A DNA stretch of 47,475 bases, taken from the NCBI GenBank assembly GCA_902770835.1, contig CACXUM010000027.1, positions 1-47,475 on the forward strand. The letters are read 5' to 3'. The notes under the pieces are model-generated. The model was given only the letters and a program-made list of their open reading frames with translations. It searched no databases and was not told where the DNA came from. Position 1 is the stretch's first letter. Each line of letters begins with the position of its first letter. This DNA is from an uncultured Bacteroidia bacterium (lineage in GTDB: Bacteria > Bacteroidota > Bacteroidia > Bacteroidales > F082). Shown here one piece after another: positions 41,584 through 47,475 of this stretch. The position numbers and the translations under genes were made by a program.

Positions 41584-42825
41584 ATGCTCATCGTCAATAT
41601 CAAGGAACTCGTCGGCATCGAGGAACAAGGCCGACTGCTGAAACGCGGCCCCGAAATGGCCGAAACGGGAAGGATCAAGGACGCCTTCCTATTGATTAAA
41701 GGAAAGAAAATCGCCGACTACGGTCCGATGGACTCGGAGGCTTGTAGGAAATATCTTGCTGAAAACCATCGCATTCACGATGTGAATGGCAGCGTGGTCA
41801 TGCCTGCTTTTTGCGACTCGCACACGCATCTGGTCTATGCCAATTCGCGCGAGATGGAGTTTGTCGATAAGATTCGCGGCCTCAGTTATGAGGAAATCGC
41901 GAAGAGGGGAGGAGGCATCCTCAACTCGGCCAAGGCAACGGCGGCGGCCTCAGAGGACGAACTTTACGACATGGCGCAACAACGCTTGGACGAGGTGATG
42001 CGCATGGGCACGGGTGCCATCGAAATCAAGAGCGGCTACGGCTTGACCACCGAAAGCGAACTGAAACTGCTGCGCGTCATCCGCCGACTGAAGGAAAACT
42101 CGCCATTGGTCATCAAGTCGAATTTCCTCGGGGCGCACGGTATCCCGATGGAATATCGCGGGCATCAAGAAGATTACGTCGATTTGGTCATCAACGAAAT
42201 GATTCCGCTCGTGGCGGCTGAGGACTTGGCCGACTTCATCGACGTTTTCTGCGACCAAGGCTTCTTCACCGTCGAGGACACCGAGCGTATCCTCATGGCG
42301 GGCATCAAATATGGCATGAGGCCGAAAATCCATGCCAACGAAATGGCCATTTCGGGCGGCGTGCAGGTGGGCGTGAAATATGGCGCCATCTCCGTCGACC
42401 ACCTTGAACAAATGGGCGACGAAGAGATTGAATGTCTGAAAGATACGGAAACCATGCCGACGGTTTTGCCAGGCTGTGCGTTCTTCCTCAACCTGCCGCT
42501 TTCGCCTGCAAGAAAGATGATTGATTCGGGTTTGCCGGTGGCGATGGCCTCCGATTTCAACCCGGGCACTTCGCCTTCGGGCAACATGCAACTCATCATG
42601 TCGATGGCCTGCATCCGTTACAAGCTAACGCCCGAAGAGGCCTTGAACGCCACCACTTTGAACACTGCCTACGCAATGGGCGTGAGCGATGAAGTGGGCA
42701 GCATCACCAAGGGCAAGTTGGCCAACCTCATCATCACCCAACCGATGACGCAATTGGAATTCATGCCCTACTATTACGGCGCGAACAAGGTGGCCAAGAT
42801 GATATTGAACGGAAAATTCGTCTAA
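41584..42825 (+). CDS. hutI: Imidazolonepropionase
   Basis: The 413-residue enzyme hydrolyses 4-imidazolone-5-propionate to N-formimino-glutamate, third step of histidine degradation. Motifs are FCDSHTHLVYANSRE (H-x-H metal ligands near 77), SGYGLTTESELK, FLGAHGIPMEY, IHANEMAISGG, ISVDHLEQM and MASDFNPGTSPSGNM. No hutH, hutU or hutG gene is adjacent; in this window it stands alone before a lipoprotein gene 21 nt downstream. Confidence 0.95.
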   Translation: MLIVNIKELVGIEEQGRLLKRGPEMAETGRIKDAFLLIKGKKIADYGPMDSEACRKYLAENHRIHDVNGSVVMPAFCDSHTHLVYANSREMEFVDKIRGLSYEEIAKRGGGILNSAKATAAASEDELYDMAQQRLDEVMRMGTGAIEIKSGYGLTTESELKLLRVIRRLKENSPLVIKSNFLGAHGIPMEYRGHQEDYVDLVINEMIPLVAAEDLADFIDVFCDQGFFTVEDTERILMAGIKYGMRPKIHANEMAISGGVQVGVKYGAISVDHLEQMGDEEIECLKDTETMPTVLPGCAFFLNLPLSPARKMIDSGLPVAMASDFNPGTSPSGNMQLIMSMACIRYKLTPEEALNATTLNTAYAMGVSDEVGSITKGKLANLIITQPMTQLEFMPYYYGANKVAKMILNGKFV

Positions 42826-42846
42826 CTAAAACAAATCTTTAATTCA

Positions 42847-44367
42847 ATGAAATTCAGTAAATTGGTTTTGCTTTCTTGTTTGGTGGCAAGTCTTCTCGGC
42901 TCGTGTAGGAAAGCGCATTACGATTTGGATAATGTTCACGGCGTGAACGCCCAAGGTGAGTTGTTGTTGCCTATCGCAAGGAAGTCGGTGACGATGATGG
43001 ACATGATGCAGCGTTTCCAAATCGATAGTTTGATTGATTGCAATGCTGACGGCACCCTTTCCTATAATTATTCGTATGAGCATTTTGGTGCGGTGAAAGG
43101 TGAGGAACTGCTGAGATTCAACGACTTGAACTACGAAGAACATTTCGCTTTCGAAAATCCCTTCCCGTTGGTTTTGCCCCAAGCATTTGACACGATGCTC
43201 CATTTCAACCATAAGATTCTTTTCGAGGCGGATCATATCAGTGTGTTGGAGGCCATGATGCGCTCAGGGCGGTTCGATTTTGATATTCAGACGAATATTG
43301 GGCTGTTGCGGCGGGTGGTCATACGCTCTTCCGACATAAAGGATGGAGCGGGAAACGACTTGGAACTTGATTTTCAAATCAATGCGGATTCCATCGGCTT
43401 CGACCTTGGCGGAATGAGGTATGAAACAGATTCTGCCAACACCCTGAACCTGAGTTATGACTTGTATTTCCGTATCCAAGGCTCGACCAACGACGAATTG
43501 TTTTTCGATATCGACATCAAGGGTCGCGACTTGGCCATTCAGGAGATGCGTGGCTTTGTGGAATCCTATGGTTCGGAAAGCCGAATTGACACTGCTTTCA
43601 ACCTTTTCCCCGACAACATCATAGGCAGCCTTGAAATCAATGGGGCGCGACTCCATCTCAGCGAGCGCAACACTTTCGGTTTGGCGGCGCGATTGGAGTT
43701 GGACACTGCGTTGGTTTCGGGCGAGGGCATTGCTCCTTATTCCCTTTTCGATCCTATGCCAGTTGTGGTCGATTTGCCATCGCAACTTACTTTCGCTGAG
43801 GTGTTTAACCAATCATTGAACGGTCAGTTGAACGCCAGCAGCAGCAGGGTTTACTCGGTGTCGAACTTCATCGTGAATCCTTCGGGCTTCTCGGATATGG
43901 TCACGGTGGCCGACACTTGCAACATCGATGTTCGTGTGGATGTGAACATTCCATTCGCTTTCGCCGTCGAAGATGTGAGGTATCTTGATACGGTCCATTT
44001 GGGACTTTCTGAAATCAATATGCCTGATATGATTGAAAGCATCACTTTGGAGATGACTTTCAACTCGACCCTTCCGCTGAACTTGGGCGGTCGATTCTAT
44101 ATGTATGACTCTGAGAGTGATAAAATTACGGACACTCTTGTCGCCAATGACGAAATCATAAGGGCGTCATTCGATGGGCAGCCGACCACTACGGAGGTGA
44201 GCATCGAAATCACGGAGAACAGGATCGAAAAAGTCTTACATTCCGACCGAATCATCATGCTCTACGAGTTGGATACCGATGCCCGTGATGTGGTGCTGAA
44301 CGCTAACCAAAAACTGGAATTGTATGTGAAAACCAAAGTAAAATACGATGGCGTAGCTGAAATTTAA
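42847..44367 (+). CDS. Large lipoprotein, unknown function, partner of DUF5723
   Basis: This 506-residue protein has a lipobox (LLGSC near residue 20) and no recognised domain. It is rich in beta-strand patterns such as GSLEINGARLHLSERNTFGLAARLELDTAL and in Asp/Asn. It is followed after 11 nt by the DUF5723 barrel, and the same pairing of a lipoprotein with a DUF5723 protein is frequent in Bacteroidota. It may be exposed on the outer membrane and work with the barrel. No enzymatic motif was seen. Confidence 0.7.
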   Translation: MKFSKLVLLSCLVASLLGSCRKAHYDLDNVHGVNAQGELLLPIARKSVTMMDMMQRFQIDSLIDCNADGTLSYNYSYEHFGAVKGEELLRFNDLNYEEHFAFENPFPLVLPQAFDTMLHFNHKILFEADHISVLEAMMRSGRFDFDIQTNIGLLRRVVIRSSDIKDGAGNDLELDFQINADSIGFDLGGMRYETDSANTLNLSYDLYFRIQGSTNDELFFDIDIKGRDLAIQEMRGFVESYGSESRIDTAFNLFPDNIIGSLEINGARLHLSERNTFGLAARLELDTALVSGEGIAPYSLFDPMPVVVDLPSQLTFAEVFNQSLNGQLNASSSRVYSVSNFIVNPSGFSDMVTVADTCNIDVRVDVNIPFAFAVEDVRYLDTVHLGLSEINMPDMIESITLEMTFNSTLPLNLGGRFYMYDSESDKITDTLVANDEIIRASFDGQPTTTEVSIEITENRIEKVLHSDRIIMLYELDTDARDVVLNANQKLELYVKTKVKYDGVAEI

Positions 44368-44378
44368 AATGATTGGAA

Positions 44379-45785
44379 ATGAAAAAGTTATATAAGAATT
44401 TTACCTTGATGATGGCCGTTTTTGCCATCGCTGCTGTGCAGGCTCAGGAGGTTTCTCCTGTCGATTTTATGAGGATGAACCCTTATCAGATGAAGGCCAA
44501 TCCCGCTGCGGATTTGCCATACGAGAGCGTGATGTCGTTGCTGGTGGGCAACATCGGCTTGGATGTGCAAAACACCACCTTGCGCTATAACAACCTCTTC
44601 GATTTCGATACAGATGGCCGCCCCGCTGCCATCAATTTGAGACAGTTTTCCAACAGTCTGAAAGAGAAGAATTTCGTGGGCATTAATGCGAACATGGATT
44701 TCTTCACCTTGTATCGCCGCTTGAAAAAAGGGATGCTTACTATTAATTATGGTGTGAAGGAACATAGCGATGTGAAGTTCAACGATGGGCTGTTCAAGTT
44801 GTTGGGCTATGGCAACGCGGCCTTCACGGGCGAGAGCAATCCCGTCAAGGTCAATATGGACGTGAACGTGCAACTCTATCAGGAGTTGGCTGTGGGTTAT
44901 CAGTTGAATGTCAGTGAGAAACTCTCGTTGGGAGGTCGTGCCAAGTTGCTTTTCGGCATAGGCAATGTCACTACTGATGCGATTGATGCCCGATTGTTCA
45001 CCGACCCCGATTCCTACGCGCTCCGTTTGGAAGAGGAGGTTGCCGTGCGGATGTCGATGCCCAAAGTGATGTATGTCGACGACGATGGCCGATTGAAAAC
45101 CAATGGCCTGTTCATCATGGGCGACTTGTTCCGCAATCTCGGATTTGGCATTGATTTGGCTGCCGAATACCGCTTTGATGATCAGTTCAGTATGGTGGCT
45201 GCGGTCAACGATTTGGGCTTTATTCATTGGGGATACAACAACATCCAGTTGAATGGCAGCATCCATGATGCGGGCCAGTTCTATGACAACAGCGGTTTCC
45301 TTTTCAACGGCATGGACATTGATCAGTTACAAAGTGTCATCGCCGACGAGTCTTATCGTGAGTTGTTCCTTGATACTTTGCAGCAGTATTTCCAATTGGA
45401 GTTTGCACCCATGGAGAAATACAATACTGCACTGAATACCAATCTCTTGCTTCGAGGCAACTACGACCTCGATGCCCATAACCGCTTCAGTGCGCAAGTG
45501 CAGGGACGTTTCTTGGGCAGCGGCTTCCGTCCTGCCTTTACATTGGCCTACAATGGCAACTTTTTCGAGAAACTGGATGTTTGCGCCACCTATACAATTA
45601 TGCCCAACAGTTACGACAACATCGGTTTGGGCATTTCAGGCAGGCTGTTTAAGACTTGCAACATCTACTTGACAACCAACAATGTAATCGGCTTTTTCTC
45701 CCCAATGAACCTAAGCGGGATGAATGTGCAAGCGGGCATTGTGTTTGTGTTGCGTCCAGAGGACAAGAACAATGAATACGAATAA
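44379..45785 (+). CDS. DUF5723 outer membrane barrel protein
   Basis: This 468-residue protein has a signal peptide (MKKLYKNFTLMMAVFAIAAVQAQ) and many amphipathic strands, including LSLGGRAKLLFGIGNV, GFGIDLAAEYRFDDQFSMVAAVNDLGFIHWG and LSGMNVQAGIVFVLRP. The family is a predicted beta-barrel of unknown role. ATG 44379 is used rather than an upstream TTG at 44373. It follows the lipoprotein gene by 11 nt and overlaps the radical SAM gene by 14 nt. Confidence 0.8.
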   Translation: MKKLYKNFTLMMAVFAIAAVQAQEVSPVDFMRMNPYQMKANPAADLPYESVMSLLVGNIGLDVQNTTLRYNNLFDFDTDGRPAAINLRQFSNSLKEKNFVGINANMDFFTLYRRLKKGMLTINYGVKEHSDVKFNDGLFKLLGYGNAAFTGESNPVKVNMDVNVQLYQELAVGYQLNVSEKLSLGGRAKLLFGIGNVTTDAIDARLFTDPDSYALRLEEEVAVRMSMPKVMYVDDDGRLKTNGLFIMGDLFRNLGFGIDLAAEYRFDDQFSMVAAVNDLGFIHWGYNNIQLNGSIHDAGQFYDNSGFLFNGMDIDQLQSVIADESYRELFLDTLQQYFQLEFAPMEKYNTALNTNLLLRGNYDLDAHNRFSAQVQGRFLGSGFRPAFTLAYNGNFFEKLDVCATYTIMPNSYDNIGLGISGRLFKTCNIYLTTNNVIGFFSPMNLSGMNVQAGIVFVLRPEDKNNEYE

Positions 45786-46401
45786 GGCTGGCTCTGATGC
45801 TGCGCTCATCTTCGGCATCAGCCGCCACCGCCTGACTACGGATGGCGAGGGCGTCACTACTTTGGTGGCGTTCAGCGGCTGTCCTTTGCGCTGCAAGTAT
45901 TGCCTCAACAAGGCCTCGTGGGAACCCGATAAGGGTCGGCTTTATACGCCTGAAACGCTTTTCGAGGAGGTGAAAATCGACCAACTCTATTTTTTGGCAA
46001 CCAAAGGCGGCATTACCTTCGGCGGGGGAGAACCTTTGTTGCAGGTCGAATTCATCAAGGAGTTTCGTGAGCTTTGTGGCTCGCAATGGCATCTTTTGGC
46101 CGAAACCAGCCTCAATGTGCCGTTTGAAAATGTGAAAACGCTTGATGCTGTTTTGGATGGCTACATTGTCGACATCAAGGACATGAATCCTGAGATTTAC
46201 AAAGCCTATACTGGAAAAGACAATGCTTTGGTGTTAAGCAATTTGCAATGGCTTTTGCAGCATGGCGACCCAAACCGTATCATGGTGCGTGTGCCTCACA
46301 TCCCCGACTTCAACATGGATGATGATGTGGAACGAAGCAAAGAACGTCTTGAAAAGATGGGCGTGACGAGCATTGACGAGTTCCAATATATAATAAGGTG
46401 A
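45772..46401 (+). CDS. Radical SAM activating-enzyme-like protein
   Basis: This 209-residue protein has the iron-sulfur cluster motif GCPLRCKYCLN (C-x3-C-x2-C near residue 40) and the SAM motif GGITFGGGEPLLQ. The C-terminal part has YIVDIKDMNPEIYKAYTGKDN, as in pyruvate formate-lyase activating enzymes. It is shorter than PflA (about 245 residues). Its starting codon lies inside the 3' end of the DUF5723 gene with a 14-nt overlap, so it is made from the same message although the functions seem unrelated. No glycyl-radical enzyme gene is nearby. Which glycyl-radical or other target it activates is unknown. Confidence 0.82.
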   Translation: MNTNKAGSDAALIFGISRHRLTTDGEGVTTLVAFSGCPLRCKYCLNKASWEPDKGRLYTPETLFEEVKIDQLYFLATKGGITFGGGEPLLQVEFIKEFRELCGSQWHLLAETSLNVPFENVKTLDAVLDGYIVDIKDMNPEIYKAYTGKDNALVLSNLQWLLQHGDPNRIMVRVPHIPDFNMDDDVERSKERLEKMGVTSIDEFQYIIR

Positions 46402-46422
46402 AGGAAAAAATCACTTCAAACC

Positions 46423-46452
46423 TTGTTTTGTATAAAATAATTCGTATTTTTG
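46423..46452 (+). promoter_or_regulatory. Promoter of the TonB-C gene
   Basis: -33 TTG at 46423-46425 and -7 TATTTTTG at 46445-46452 with 19 nt between, the best-spaced promoter in the window. Confidence 0.7.
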
Positions 46453-46478
46453 CCGCGTTAACCTAAAAAACTAATATC

Positions 46479-47315
46479 ATGACAAAAGGCAAACAAACCT
46501 GCAAAATCCTGAAGGAAATCCGCAAGCAGATTGCGGCAGAGAACGATATTCATTTGGTTATCGAGGAATGTACCTACCAAGGCGACTGCAAAGGAACCTG
46601 CCCGAAATGCGAGGCCGAAGTGCGCTATTTGGAGCGCGAGTTGGAGAAACGGCAACGGTTGGGCAAAGCCGCAGTCGTTGCTGGCCTTTCAGTAGGTTTG
46701 TTGGGCGCAAGCCAAGTGGCTTTGGCGCAGGAGCCGGACAGTTTGAACATGAATCAAAATAATTTGGGGACGTTGCGAGGGGACATGACAATTGTTGAGT
46801 ATGGAGCTATCCCTCTTTATCCTCCTCCAACTTTTCCCTACTGTCATGTGCTGACCCAAGAGGAGATAAGTAATGTGGCGATAAGCAAATTGCCTAAATC
46901 GGGCAATCTGATAGTGGTGGGTGGAAATTTGACATGTTCTGAAGAAGAATCTCTTTACAACAGGGAGTGGAAACCCCAGCCAGATACCTTGTTTGAAAAG
47001 ACGAAGTGTCTTTATGCTCCAAAGTTTGAAGGCGGTGAGTCGATGCTTGTGGAGTTCCTCTCCCAAAACTTGGGCAAAAATGCCGATGGCAATGCTTACG
47101 GCGACATGGAAGTGGCTTTCACGGTGGAACCCAATGGCAAATTGTCGCACATTGATATAATAAAAGGTGTCAATGAGCAATTAGATGCTCAAGTCGCGGC
47201 GCTGTTCAAGTTCATGGAATGGAAGCCTGCCATTTGGGAATTGAATTCGGGAGAAAAAATCCCATTTGCCTGCCAATGCGTGCAGAAACTGCATTTTCCG
47301 ATGATTACACATTAA
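46479..47315 (+). CDS. TonB C-terminal-domain protein with N-terminal Cys motif
   Basis: This 278-residue protein has an N-terminal segment TCKILKEIRKQIAAENDI followed by ECTYQGDCKGTCPKCEAE, with cysteines in a C-x5-C-x3-C-x2-C arrangement. A membrane segment comes next (GKAAVVAGLSVGLLGASQVALA, about 62-84). The C-terminal domain at about 185-275 resembles the TonB carboxy domain (GDMEVAFTVEPNGKLSHIDIIKGVN, then FKFMEWKPAIWELNSGEK). The cysteine cluster faces the cytosol if the membrane segment runs in to out. Such fusions are common among Bacteroidales hypothetical proteins; a role in energy transduction or partner recruitment is only guessed. Confidence 0.7.
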   Translation: MTKGKQTCKILKEIRKQIAAENDIHLVIEECTYQGDCKGTCPKCEAEVRYLERELEKRQRLGKAAVVAGLSVGLLGASQVALAQEPDSLNMNQNNLGTLRGDMTIVEYGAIPLYPPPTFPYCHVLTQEEISNVAISKLPKSGNLIVVGGNLTCSEEESLYNREWKPQPDTLFEKTKCLYAPKFEGGESMLVEFLSQNLGKNADGNAYGDMEVAFTVEPNGKLSHIDIIKGVNEQLDAQVAALFKFMEWKPAIWELNSGEKIPFACQCVQKLHFPMITH

Positions 47316-47327
47316 ATACATAAGGTT

Positions 47328-47475
47328 ATGATTAAGAAATTCATTTTTGGGTTTGTTCTGTTTTTGCTGGCTCAAAGCATAATGGCGCAGACAACGGATA
47401 CCATTGATTGCGAGTTTTGGTGGCCGGAAGGTGAGCAAATAATGTGGGGCGTTCCTGAGCAAATGCCCAATTTCC
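47328..47475 (+). CDS. Secreted protein, partial at window edge
   Basis: Begins MIKKFIFGFVLFLLAQSIMAQTTD, a signal peptide with cleavage near MAQ, then TIDCEFWWPEGEQIMWGVPEQMPNF up to the window end. It starts 12 nt after the TonB-C gene, so it is in the same operon. The C-terminal domain is not visible; a further TonB-C type protein is possible. Confidence 0.55.
   Translation, partial: MIKKFIFGFVLFLLAQSIMAQTTDTIDCEFWWPEGEQIMWGVPEQMPNF

Overview
The window is chromosomal DNA of a Bacteroidota bacterium, most likely order Bacteroidales. The support is seen directly. Most transcription units start with the Bacteroidetes -7 box TAnnTTTG, Shine-Dalgarno sequences are scarce, and two giant gingipain-like C25 peptidases end in type IX secretion sorting domains. 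There are also DUF4919, DUF5723 and cleaved-adhesin proteins, lipoboxes and a TonB-C protein. No tRNA, rRNA, CRISPR array or complete insertion sequence was seen.

Layout. 1-120: palindromic repeat array at the left edge. 121-5535: DnaQ-like exonuclease and WYL regulator (ATGA overlap), then two overlapping DUF262 genes lying between two copies of a 27-bp hairpin repeat; this looks like a defence island. 5660-6850: REP-associated (RAYT-like) Y1 transposase with a DprA-like tail. 6863-13543: leftward run of amidohydrolase, ABC exporter, DUF4919, a broken purB and a DUF1016/YhcG nuclease. 13577-15057: AAA ATPase B with iterons. 15089-16512: small membrane protein and class II aldolase. 16534-24827: two C25 peptidase paralogues. 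24850-26390: AAA ATPase C with repeats on both sides. 26410-29068: S41 lipoprotein, outer membrane barrel and RelE-type toxin-antitoxin. 29093-30835: PruA. 30861-32556: AAA ATPase D with a regular array. 32580-35522: NlpC/P60 peptidase and PgpH-like HD protein, divergent. 35562-37480: HipBA with a large palindromic operator. 37463-38798: WbqC, thioredoxin and a truncated antitoxin-like gene. 38853-41400: sorting-signal mini-protein and duplicated cleaved-adhesin lipoprotein. 41558-46401: HutI, lipoprotein, DUF5723 barrel and radical SAM activase. 46423-47475: TonB-C proteins, the last cut by the window edge.

The most unusual theme is that three separate AAA ATPases, each ending in a PD-(D/E)XK-like motif, carry three unrelated but internally regular repeat arrays. 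They are 17-bp direct iterons at exactly 33 bp (B), 18-bp half-sites in dyads on both sides of the gene (C), and 13-bp half-sites alternating in orientation every 26-27 bp (D). A fourth array with 31-bp spacing lies at the left edge. This suggests a family of ATPase/nuclease-like proteins, each with its own DNA site array, possibly selfish or defence-related modules.

Several genes look damaged or rearranged. purB has lost about 17 nt in a catalytic motif, DUF4919 runs without a stop into the ABC gene, and a small antitoxin-like gene has an in-frame nonsense codon. Small palindromic elements are inserted in frame in yhcG and in the NlpC/P60 gene.
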